Program-made: the position numbers and the translations under genes | Part shown: positions 1 through 8,909 of the stretch, piece after piece | Position numbering within the stretch: the first letter of the stretch is position 1 | Layout: each line of letters opens with the position of its first letter | Notes under the pieces: generated by a model | What the model saw: only the letters and a program-made list of their open reading frames with translations | The model's database searches: none | Told to the model about the DNA's origin: nothing | Assembly (NCBI GenBank): GCA_049999765.1 | Contig: JBNGIQ010008998.1 | Span: 1-64,000, forward strand | Source: Phaeoceros laevis | Taxonomy: Eukaryota; Anthocerotophyta; Anthocerotopsida; Notothyladales | DNA: 64,000 nucleotides | Direction: 5' to 3'

Positions 1-1123
1 GGGGTGAGGTGGCTGTCCGTGTGGCAGTGGTAGGGTATCAGCTGTATTTAGGTTTTTGAGATGCTCTCGTTTGTATGTGGAGCTGACATGTGGAAAATGG
101 TGGGGATCATAGTTAATCTGAATGTCGTACTGTAATGAGAGTATGGATATGGAAAACGTGTTCGTGATCTGGGGCTTTAGGGAACTTTATGCACCAAGTG
201 GCAATGCAGGGTTGCTGATTGTAAAGTGTTCAGTTAATAGGGTTTTGCTAGGGTACGGTGTTAGTGGTGTTAAGGAACTGCATATATCTTTGATGGATTC
301 TGTGAAGTTTGTAGGTGTGCAGATAAAAGTGGTGGCCCAGGTAGTCAATTACAGCATCTGGTAAAGTAGTTGTGGCTAAACTGGTAGTGATAACTAGAGC
401 ATTCTGAATGTTAGAAATGCTGTCGGGACAGTTACATTGTTGCTTATATGTGCTAAGTGGGTTTTTGGGTGTTTGTAGGGAATTGAATTGATTCTCGCAA
501 GACCACCAGGTGCAAGCCGAAACTCGTGAAAGTGATGGAACTTGCAGCTGTTGCAAACTTGTATGTCCGATAGCTAAGTGCAGGAGAAAGAGGAGATCAT
601 AGGACCCCCATTGCTGGGCTATGGTTCGTCAGGCACAATATGAAATTGTATATTCTCTTACATTACAGTGTGTGATATTGTAAATTGAATGAGGAAGATC
701 TAGCGTTTTTGGGTAATAAACACAGGATGGCTTGCTGCTGCTATGTGCCTAGTTCCTGGGAATGCTTAGGTCGTTTGAATTGCTGAAACGTGTGTGTGCC
801 TGTTCTAGGAGGTCTGTGCGAAGGTTATCTACAGCGGTGCTGATCATTGTTGAGAGGGCAGCGGTGCTGAGGGTTGATTGTTGCAATTCATCAGCAGTGC
901 TGGATGATTGCTGTGTGTATGTATGCTTCCTTGCAATAGCAGTATATAGAAAAAGAAAGAAATTTATAGGGTAAATGTGAGGCATACAGAAAAACCGTAG
1001 CTATAGCTTCTAAGAATGTAGGTAGGCGTCAAGCCATGGCTAAGAAAAAACTGAGTAGCTCACATTGGTGGTTTAGAGGGGAGAGAATCAAAACTAGTAT
1101 GCATGACAGCTGTATAGTTGTAG
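1..1123. other. No gene recognised
   Basis: Only short overlapping frames without recognisable domains are seen. The part nearest 1123 could be the 3' untranslated region of the minus-strand F-box-like gene that follows. A plus-strand stretch around 815-905 repeats words such as gcggtgctga, a weak local duplication. I see no RNA gene here. Confidence 0.5.
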
Positions 1124-1858
1124 TCAGTCATCGGACATGTAATCCGACATAGAATTCCATGAGGTCATGGAATCCTCGATGTCCCTTTGGTCTTGCTGGT
1201 ACTCAGACATGTCCCTGATGTGGTTGAGATTGTCCTGGGTAAGGATTTGTTCCAGTTCCCGTTGTTGATAGTCAAGTCTTTCTTCCATCACAAGTACCTG
1301 GTACTTCTTCCAATCATTGTCACCCCAAATGGCCCGCACATTCTCAAAGTGTTGTGGTACGATGACTGCAGGTTGGGAAAAGTCCTCGAAGAAGGAAAAG
1401 GCCTCATCATCAAACGCGAAGAGGTATTCCCAAATGGTTGGGGTACAACAGAATTCATCTACCTCGTTGGTGAAATGGTATGTGTTGAGCATCCTCATAT
1501 AAATGTGCTGCTCATGGCTGGTGATGTCCTTGGCATGCTGATATCGGTGATGGACTTGCAGATGATCTACGGTGGCATAGAGTTGATGACAAAAGGAGCA
1601 TATCACACAGTCTGCCTCTCCTCTCTTGTTGATGTAGGCTGTAGTGAAGACTGTTTGTTTAGTAATAGTACTAAACTTGTGGCAGACCCCTTGCAGCTTA
1701 ACGACATCCTTAAACGGCAGGTAGCAGAAAATGCGGCGAAGCAGTTCATGTGAGAGGTCATCTATGGTAGTTGCCTCCCACCCCCGATTCTGATCATCAT
1801 AGTAGAATTGGATGTTGTTGTAGTCCGTATAATCAAGATATTGATTCCAAGGGTCCAA
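1124..1858 (-). CDS. F-box plus C2H2 zinc-finger protein (5' end unresolved)
   Basis: The frame encodes about 244 residues. Residues 34-62 form an F-box-like segment (IDDLSHELLRRIF, then LPFKDVVKLQGVCHKF), the SKP1-binding signature of SCF ubiquitin-ligase adaptors. Residues about 88-110 contain C-x2-C-x12-H-x4-H, fitting a classical C2H2 zinc finger. The rest is acidic and rich in Tyr, Asp and Gln and ends in a Ser/Asp tail; no LRR, Kelch or other usual substrate domain is seen. No ATG precedes the F-box in frame: a TGA lies just upstream of the TTG at 1858, so the true start is probably in an upstream exon, or this is a fragment. A possible acceptor AG lies near 1860. F-box plus a single C2H2 finger is not a pairing I know as a standard plant family; SCF function is inferred from the F-box only. 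Confidence 0.5.
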   Translation of the reverse strand: MDPWNQYLDYTDYNNIQFYYDDQNRGWEATTIDDLSHELLRRIFCYLPFKDVVKLQGVCHKFSTITKQTVFTTAYINKRGEADCVICSFCHQLYATVDHLQVHHRYQHAKDITSHEQHIYMRMLNTYHFTNEVDEFCCTPTIWEYLFAFDDEAFSFFEDFSQPAVIVPQHFENVRAIWGDNDWKKYQVLVMEERLDYQQRELEQILTQDNLNHIRDMSEYQQDQRDIEDSMTSWNSMSDYMSDD

Positions 1859-1869
1859 TCCTCATCTCT

Positions 1870-2626
1870 CTAGATGCTGAATAGTAGATGGAAGTCACCA
1901 TTGAGCTCGAACCAATCAAGTTGTCTAATGCGTTGTGGAACTGACCATTCATGGACATCAAAGTGGCAAAACTCCATCCCCCATTCGTCTATCAAGTCAT
2001 CAAGAATCCATAGGTATGTGTTGGTTTCTTCCTGTGTGATGAGCCCGGTGTGCACTCTTCTGTAGTGAACATCCTGATGCCATTGGGATTTCATAATTAA
2101 TGCAGAAGCATCGTGGGCAAGTGCACATCTGCCAGAGTTTGCAGTAAATTGCTAGGAAGGTTGGTGAGCGAAGGAGTCTAAGCATGGTGGAAGATGAAAT
2201 GGTAAGGAAAAAGAGGTCAACTGGTGGAAGTAGAAGGGCTACCTCCTCCCAAACTGCGTCAGGCAGCATTTTGTCCCAGGCTGGCATGAAAGAGGAAGAT
2301 CTGGATTCTCCCTGGAACATGAGGTGTTCCCTTCTGACTTGGTAGGGTCCCATAACTTCCATTTCATGTGGAGATTCAGATTCGTCGAGGATTGTATCGG
2401 CGGACAGGTTAGTGTCCAGGTCGTGAGGAAGGACTATGGCCACACGGCGGCGATTGCATCTGTTACTGGCTACTGCGGATGTGGCAGCTGCGACGACATG
2501 GGGGCTGAAGAGCCATAGTTTCCCAGAGCCACTGATGACCTCCGAGGTGTCGTCATCTTCCTCTTCAGATCTATCTTCGTAGTTTCTCCGCACAAATGAC
2601 ATCCGTTCCTCCCTTGCACGATCCAT
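1870..2626 (-). pseudogene. F-box-like hypothetical gene split over two frames
   Basis: A frame from an ATG at 2626 (about 208 residues) opens with a charged Glu/Asp-rich leader and holds an F-box-like stretch at residues 120-160 (LPDAVWEEVALLLPP, then LLRSPTFLAIYCKLW), followed by CTCPRC. Reading then seems to continue in another frame, 2094-1870, beginning KSQWHQDVHYRRVH and ending ELNGDFHLLFSI. The switch near 2100 could be a frameshift or an intron whose borders I could not fix. The neighbouring F-box frame at 1858 lies only 12 bp further on, so both may be exons of one gene or a decayed tandem pair. No catalytic domain is recognised. Bias toward Asp, Glu, Trp and Tyr is shared with the neighbour. 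Confidence 0.35.
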
Positions 2627-2639
2627 CGTGAATGAAACG

Positions 2640-3725
2640 ATGTTTGGAGCAGCAGATTACTTGCAAATTGTGGACATATTGTCGAGCTTCGGGTACCAAA
2701 GTCTCTCGCATAAGCCAGGCAGACTGTATCCTTGTATGAAACGGCTTTTGTGAAACTGCCTAGGAGTTGACAAGCGGTTGGAGCACTGAAGGCAATCAGG
2801 AGAACAGCGGTAGTGTGGCCCCTTCACCCAAGCGAGTGGCAATCGCAATCCAGGCTTGTGCCGAAATGTGGTTGGGAAAGCGTCGGAAGACGGCACCATA
2901 GAATCCCTTGACCTGAGCTATAAGCAAGAAGGCCACGACCGGTAAATCCCAGGGACTCTTCCAGTAATGACGATGTAGTACATGTGTTGGGCTAGAGGAG
3001 CACGCTGAGGCTGCAGCATGTAAAAAGAATCTGTATCACTGATCATGAAGACCTCCGAGTTCTACTCCCTGAACCTACTGACCACAGTTCTCCTGCCTGT
3101 GATATCACCGTCAGCATGCTTCTATCTTTGAGCAGAAACCCCTGCCCAGCGCCTCTCCATCAGCACACAAATACAAGGGCGTGCTTGATCCACTGCCAGA
3201 TTACATAAGAGCTCCCAGATCGCCTCCTCTAAGGCCTCCACTGTGGGCGCAGAAATCAGTCGGTAAACGTCGTGAAGAATACACCAAACAGCTGCCAAAT
3301 ACTCCGTCATGTCCGCTTGACGCTATGGCAGATGTGGCTAAAGCGAGTGCCCACCCCTGCATGCTGGGGCCCTCTCAGAAGGGATGGTTTGAAGGAGCAA
3401 TGTAGCCAAGAGGCGGAGGGAGCACTGAGAGAAGGGGAGGGAAGGTTTTGAAGGTGAAACAGAGGGAGTGGGAGTGGGAATTGTGTGAAAATGGGATGTA
3501 TGGGAAGCTTAAGCAGTGGGGAAGCGATGGTAGTGGGGACGGCGAGTAGCGGTGGTGGTATGCGAGCGAGGGAGGAGGTCAAAATGACGTTGACTGGCCG
3601 CCATAGCCAGAAAACCTGAAAATGCAAGGGAAATGGAAGAGAGAGAGTGGGAGCGAGGAGAGAGAAGCTGGCCGTGAGTTGCGGACAGGTGTGAAGGGAG
3701 CATTTCCTAGGTCACCTCATTTTGC
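2640..3725. other. Unassigned stretch before the retroelement
   Basis: Short frames on both strands show no domain I recognise. A minus frame at 3122-3310 has helical, protein-like composition (LISAPTVEALEEAIWELL) and could be a remnant of a transposon gene, but I cannot name it. Purine-rich DNA (repeated ggagg/gggag) occurs around 3410-3670. Confidence 0.35.
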
Positions 3726-4718
3726 ATGGTGGAGCACTTCTCCAAGTGGGTGGAAGTCGCGGTTTTTCCTCGCAAGACATCTCAGAACACCGCCAGAGCA
3801 TTCCTGCAATGTGTGTTGTCCAGATTTGGAGGATGTGCGGAAGTGCTAACTGATCAGGGAACAGAGTGTAGGGGGGAATTTCAGGAGTTATTGGACAGGA
3901 GCTTGATAGATCATAGCAAAACCTCTAGAGACCATCCACAAGCAGATGGTCTTGCTGAAAGATTGGTGCAGACGGTGAAGAGTGCCCTTCGGAAGTATTG
4001 CCTGGATGAGAACCCCAACAGATGGGATGAGCGACTGCCTTACGTATTTTTGGGATACAGGATTAGTGCACAAGCTGCTCTTGCAAATTTTAGCCCCTAC
4101 TACCTCTTGCTAGGGCGGAATCCTATAATGCCTAATGTCGTGCAGGACACTTATACAAGCCCTGTGGACTGGAGTGGTGATTTGCAAGCATGCTTGGCAG
4201 GCCTCCGAGAGAGGGGGGAAATGTTTGAACGCATCCTTCCCATGGCTATGGAGAATTTGGCTATAGCTCAACATAGGGATCAGCTTCGATATGCCTTCAC
4301 TAGGGGTGGGACTTGGAAACCCAAGTTGAAGAAATTTCAAGCCGGGGATTTTGTCTACTTGCAGCATAGTCCTAAGAAAACACTGGATGTGCACACGAAT
4401 CGCGTTATCTTGAGGGTGGTCAGCATTGGCAACCAGGGTGTTGCAGAACTAGAAGGAGAAGATGGGCGTAGGTGGAAGGAGCATGTGAAACACCTCGCTC
4501 CTTGCCACTTGCCCAACTTGGATACTACCCTCAAACCCACAACTTGGCAGCCACCAGCAGACTGGCCATGTCAGATTTGTGGACGCACCGGGGATGAGGA
4601 TGTGATGCTCCTGTGTGACAGATGCAATAGAGGCCATCACATGTTTTGTCTTGTGCCTCCTCTTGATGAGGTTCCCAGTGATGAGTGGAAATGTGCTTCT
4701 TGCCTTGCTTTGCCTTAA
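3726..4718 (+). CDS. Retroelement integrase fragment with C-terminal PHD finger
   Basis: The frame begins inside the catalytic core (EHFSKWVEVAVFPRKTS), so the first catalytic Asp and the HHCC region lie upstream and are lost. The second Asp is visible in LTDQG and the catalytic Glu in RDHPQADGLAERLVQ, giving the D,35E-type arrangement of retroviral/gypsy integrases. It continues through the usual ORF body (SPYYLLLGR) and a C-terminal KFQAGDFVYL barrel-like region. The last 50 residues form a C4HC3 PHD finger: CQIC, then CDRC, HMFC and CASC spaced as in chromatin readers. Such a finger may guide integration to modified histones as chromodomains do in chromoviruses; that role is inference. The frame is open to the TAA at 4716-4718. 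It is a relic of a mobile element, not a host gene. Confidence 0.75.
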   Translation: MVEHFSKWVEVAVFPRKTSQNTARAFLQCVLSRFGGCAEVLTDQGTECRGEFQELLDRSLIDHSKTSRDHPQADGLAERLVQTVKSALRKYCLDENPNRWDERLPYVFLGYRISAQAALANFSPYYLLLGRNPIMPNVVQDTYTSPVDWSGDLQACLAGLRERGEMFERILPMAMENLAIAQHRDQLRYAFTRGGTWKPKLKKFQAGDFVYLQHSPKKTLDVHTNRVILRVVSIGNQGVAELEGEDGRRWKEHVKHLAPCHLPNLDTTLKPTTWQPPADWPCQICGRTGDEDVMLLCDRCNRGHHMFCLVPPLDEVPSDEWKCASCLALP

Positions 4719-4733
4719 GGTTGCTGATTTGTG

Positions 4734-5291
4734 ATGTGTGTCATGATCAGGGAGCTGCGCGAGCAACAGGTTCCGCAACAATTTCGTTACCAGGATGTCC
4801 TCAGGCCCTGCTGGAGGAATCCTCAGCCTCTGGACAACATCCGTGGTTGGGCACCTTTGCGCGTAGTTTATGTCAATTGTGTCACTTGGGTGCAAAACTC
4901 AAGTTTCTGCTCGCAGGAGATCCAGCCAGCACATCCGCAGAATGCCTTTCTAGGCCCTCGGATTCCTATGGCACCAGAACTGCGGCGTCGAATAATTAGT
5001 GTGATGGATGGTTACGTGGAAATGCTGCCATGGCTTGTGTCTTTGCCTAGCTGCCAGGACATTTCCACAATTCAATCGGAGGTGTTTCATGGAGATGACA
5101 ACGTGCGGAGTTTCAGCGTGGAGTTGAGGATTATGCCCGGGCGGCAGGAGGCCACTGTGTTCGCTTATGCATGGCTGGATGGCGATGGGGTGACTGTTTC
5201 CAACTCCCAGCGCCGTGCATCAAGCTCTGCATCGGCGCCACCACCGCGTCCCTCTGGATGGACGACTCTCTGGGAGACTCGACCACAGTGA
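4734..5291 (+). CDS. Unknown second frame of the retroelement
   Basis: This frame of about 185 residues lies in the same reading frame as the integrase-PHD frame, separated by two stop codons within 15 bp. It has protein-like composition (RIPMAPELRRRIISVMDGYV and VRSFSVELRIMPGRQE) and ends in a Ser/Ala/Pro-rich tail before the candidate polypurine tract. I recognise no domain. It could be an accessory gene of the element or a former C-terminal extension of pol cut off by stops. The first ATG is at 4734. Confidence 0.35.
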   Translation: MCVMIRELREQQVPQQFRYQDVLRPCWRNPQPLDNIRGWAPLRVVYVNCVTWVQNSSFCSQEIQPAHPQNAFLGPRIPMAPELRRRIISVMDGYVEMLPWLVSLPSCQDISTIQSEVFHGDDNVRSFSVELRIMPGRQEATVFAYAWLDGDGVTVSNSQRRASSSASAPPPRPSGWTTLWETRPQ

Positions 5292-5340
5292 ACATGCTTT
5301 TGCAGGTTTGCTAAGCGGCTAACCTGCAGGGGGGAGGTGC

Positions 5341-5449
5341 GTGTCATAGCGCGGCTGAGGAATGTGCGTGAGTTTAATTGCGTGAATCGGCATACTATAA
5401 TGTGAGCGATCGCCTGCCGCGTGGCAGACTTGCTACACGGCGCAACAGC
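5341..5449 (+). repeat. LTR-like direct repeat, copy 1
   Basis: A 109-bp segment starting gtgtcatagc, containing catactataatgtgag, matches 5881-5989 at all but about seven positions. The copies are exactly 540 bp apart. The position just after a purine run and the TATA-like centre suggest the start of an LTR. Between the copies (5450-5880) there is no clear gene; the block gtta...ttaattagttagttaatc near 5521-5550 is AT-rich. Confidence 0.6.
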
Positions 5450-5880
5450 TGTCTTGCGGCAGGCATAGTGTGAATGCGGCCATTTTGATTGCTAACGGGT
5501 GGAAGTAAAACCCGTTTAGATAGGCCGTTAGTTATTAATTAGTTAGTTAATCATAACGGTAAAGGCGGCAGTCATCATTACCTAGCCGCCACAGTTGGGT
5601 TAGGGTTTGTTTGGATAACGTTATCAGGATCGCTAGCCAGGTAGGTTAGTGGCCCAGCAGATCATCCGGTGGAAAGCGGCAAGCGGGGAGCAGGTGTTAG
5701 GCCCGAATGTGCCGGCAAGACACTCGGAAATCTTATGTTTTCGCGGAATACATTGTAAGTGGATTCGCTTACCGCGGTGTGTGAGTGTGGAGCCTAAGAG
5801 GTTGTCCCAAGGTGCACGCAAGCGTGTTACTACAAAGCATTGTGCACGTACAGCGTGAGGTCAATGGCTTTTTCCGGTGT

Positions 5881-5989
5881 GTGTCACAGCATGGCTGAGG
5901 AATGTGCATGAGTTTAATTGCGTGAATCGGCATACTATAATGTGAGTGATCGCCTGCCTCGTGGCAGACTTGCTACACGGCGCGACAGA
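5881..5989 (+). repeat. LTR-like direct repeat, copy 2
   Basis: This is the second copy of the 109-bp direct repeat described at 5341. Similarity stops abruptly after cgcgacag, so this copy is truncated; the DNA beyond 5990 is unrelated to 5450-5880. Confidence 0.6.
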
Positions 5990-8282
5990 TCACAAGACAC
6001 CAATTACTGCTGAGCATGATGCCCTTTGAGTCACAAAACAATCAATATATGTGCAAGCAATCAGAACCTCTCATAGTTGCTGGCTGAGCAAATTATTCTT
6101 GTCACAGAGCACCACAATCTGATTCTCCTGCAATAGAAGCGCCCCAACTTCCACACGGGCCCAGGCCTTAATCATAGCCTCATCTGCAGCAGAAAGAGCA
6201 CCCGTCATCGCTTCTGTGAGGGCTGTGAGCCAGCAAGCCAAAATGCACCGATCAACACGAGATCAGAATGAGATTAGACTTGTCGATGTACCGCCGATGC
6301 GGTACAGTACACAAGTAGCTCACTACTGATCAACCAAATCACCCAAGCCTCCGACATTGCGCCACGTGGAAACCGGGTTACTTGCCCAAAGGTCGGGAAC
6401 GGGGCGGACGCCTACGAACAGAACATGCCCAAAAGGGATCGTGTGTCGTTTAGGGGTTAAGCCGTCAAATTTAAGTCAGGCTAGGCTACGCCGTCTAAGC
6501 AATCAAGTTTAAGTCGTTTAAGCCGTCAACTTTATGCCTAAGATAACAGCTAAAACTACACCGTCTAGCTAGCCTAAACCCCACCAGCAACATTAAAAAC
6601 TTTATAAGTGGGGGTAAATACCGTAAAGAAGTAGTAAGAAGAGATACTATACATTGGATGGGGTATTTTGCTTGAGTGTTCTCTGACAGACTGTCAGGGC
6701 ATGAGGCATGTGCTGAGTGGACCTAGTGGACCTAGTAGGCAGTTGCACGGGAATTCCGCCTGGAGCTGCGCTACACAGGGGCGTGTTGTGCGGCACACCC
6801 TTTATGTTGTGTAGAACATTTTAGCTCGGTTTATTGCCTACTCCATATGGCAGGAGAATAGGAGGGTTTGCCTCAAACGACCTACACCCTTACCTTAGAG
6901 AGTAGGTCGTTGCCTACCTCCCTACCTTATGGCTCCAGCTCGAGTAGACCGTTTGATGGCCTACCCCCTTACCTAAGAGGACCAACCATAGCCGGTTGGT
7001 TCTCCATGACATTTCATCGACGTCTTGTTACTGTCTAATCGTTGCTTTTACAAATTATTTTATACTCAACGAGCTCTATCCAATGGTATGAAATAGAGAC
7101 GGTCACCAGTGTGAGCACAAAAAACAGTTGCAAAAAGAAGTGATCAAGTGTGTTTGAGTGTGGACATCCTGTGACCTAGCTCTTAGTAGGCCATTTGCCT
7201 GGTGGACGTGTATGCAAAAAGTGGCCAGGTGAGAGATGTCAGTAAAACCTTTGATAGTTAGGGCACAAGAGATGTTGCAACGACATGTAATGCAGAGATG
7301 TTGCAAGAGATGTTGGAGCAACGTGTAATGCAGTGATAAAAAGATATGTCCCCAACACTTGGGAATGTTACTCTCAAGTGGACAGTCAGTCAGGACTCGA
7401 CTCGTGGAAACTATCAATTTTGGGGAATAGATCACATTTTAGCAAGTAGTAAAGTGGAGTAAAATGTTGGAAGATTAAGAGAGGGGCATGTTACCACTTC
7501 TGGTCGGTTAGGCATGCACCAAAGTTTCTTATCTTTTTACTCGATTAATTTATTATTAACTTCCTAAACTACACCGTACTTCTGACCTCGGGTTCGGACT
7601 CTTTCCTAACATATGGTTAGATTCATTTTAACTCTGATAATGATACCTGGTAATTTCGGCTTCGCCGTGCGTGTGGGCGACCCACTGAGGGTGAGCGGGT
7701 TTTACGAACTTGCTTAGGCTTGGGCACTTTAGGTCTTACATTTTATACTTTATATTTTACATATTTACACGTGTAATTACTTCGATCCTGAAAATGCACC
7801 CATGTAAGGGGGTTTAGGGTTACACCATGCGAAACCTAAATTTCTAACTTAAAATGTAAAATAGATAATTTTACAGGTGTAATATGTATAGAAGTATAGA
7901 TTTTTACAATAATATCTAATAATTAGATATTATTCTGATTTAAGATATATATAATTAATTTTAAATAGATATATTTATATTAGTGCTTAAGTGTAAAATC
8001 TTATATTATAAAAATTTAATGAGCCAGAGTGTGTGTTAGTGTGTGTGTGACATGCTTTCTCTACATGTTGTCCATGGGGCTAGGGTTGGGGGCACATGCT
8101 CTCAGCTACTGTGACGTGCACGAGAGGGAGCATGACCGCGCGCGCGCAAGGTAAAATAAACCAATCCCAGGAATCGAACTTAAGACCTGCCCATCCCAAT
8201 GGAAGAACCCAACCTACCGGTCCCAATGGTACTCCACTTCGTGAAGGCTAATGGTTCAAATTTTTTATATGCCCTTCATAAG
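5990..8282. other. Non-coding accessory DNA with short inverted repeats
   Basis: No protein-coding signal is recognised. Visible structure: repeated words gtttaagccgtcaa around 6455-6535; an inverted repeat cgacctac/gtaggtcg at about 6878-6909; a second one, accaacc/ggttggt, at about 6980-7000; and an AT-rich block at 7840-8010 with the palindrome taataattagatatta near 7918. Minus-strand DNA around 8165-8185 contains aagttcgattcct, which resembles a pol III B box of a tRNA-derived SINE; no matching A box was confirmed. This is probably degraded mobile-element sequence. Confidence 0.4.
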
Positions 8283-8371
8283 GTGGGATGGGATGGACGG
8301 ATGGGATGGATGGGATGGATGGATGGATGGATGGGATGGATGGGATGGATGGGATGGATGGGATGGATGGG
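8283..8371 (+). repeat. GGATG/GATG minisatellite
   Basis: An uninterrupted G-rich simple repeat of ggatggatg and gggatg units, about 89 bp. Transcribed on the plus strand it would read as Gly-Trp-Met repeats, an artefact and not a gene. Confidence 0.9.
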
Positions 8372-8909
8372 TAGGGGGCCGAGTGATTGCTGTCGAATTC
8401 CACGGGCCATATACTAGTGTAATATAAAATAGTTATTTACATTACAACATACACATTACAGCCTTACACCTCGGATTCCTTACACCTGGCCCGCTATCAT
8501 CTAAAGTGCACAAGCCTAAACTCGCTTGGGGGCATAGGCTGGAGCTTTCACGAGAAGTTGAGAACAGACTCATTGCACGATCCATCTCGTGTGATAATCA
8601 GTTACATCTTGCGGCATGTAAAGTGCACAGGCCTGCTGGATGTGCGTCTGAACGACACAACTCGTGTTGCTTGGACGCACAGACAGCAGGAAAGGGCTTC
8701 CAGGTTTGTAGTTACGCGTTTCCACTCATTACAATTCCATTGACCGACAGTTAATAGTCGAACATATCATCAATCAGCTGATGATCGTTAAAATGCCAGG
8801 ACCCAGAATGCAATTCCCGAATTGTCAGGAAAATTGTGCATGCAACTCGCGGCAGCCAGAGGCCGAAAAACGAGTAAAAAAATGTGAGACAGGCTGGATA
8901 TCGAACTGC

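Larger units (their letters stand above)
3726..5989 (+). mobile_element. Decayed Ty3/gypsy-type LTR retroelement remnant
   Basis: The remnant holds the 3' end of a pol gene (integrase and PHD finger), a second frame of unknown function, a purine run (aggggggag near 5328-5337) that looks like a polypurine tract, and then LTR-like direct repeats. Protease, reverse transcriptase, RNase H and the zinc-binding N-terminus of integrase are absent, so it is 5' truncated. The repeats at 5341 and 5881 are about 94% identical and exactly 540 bp apart, which would fit one LTR of about 540 bp followed by the start of a second copy. I found no matching 5' LTR. The element cannot move by itself. Confidence 0.6.

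Noticed and set aside
8199-8417. Gly-Trp-Met repeat protein
   Set aside because: Translation of the GGATG minisatellite; no flanking coding signal.
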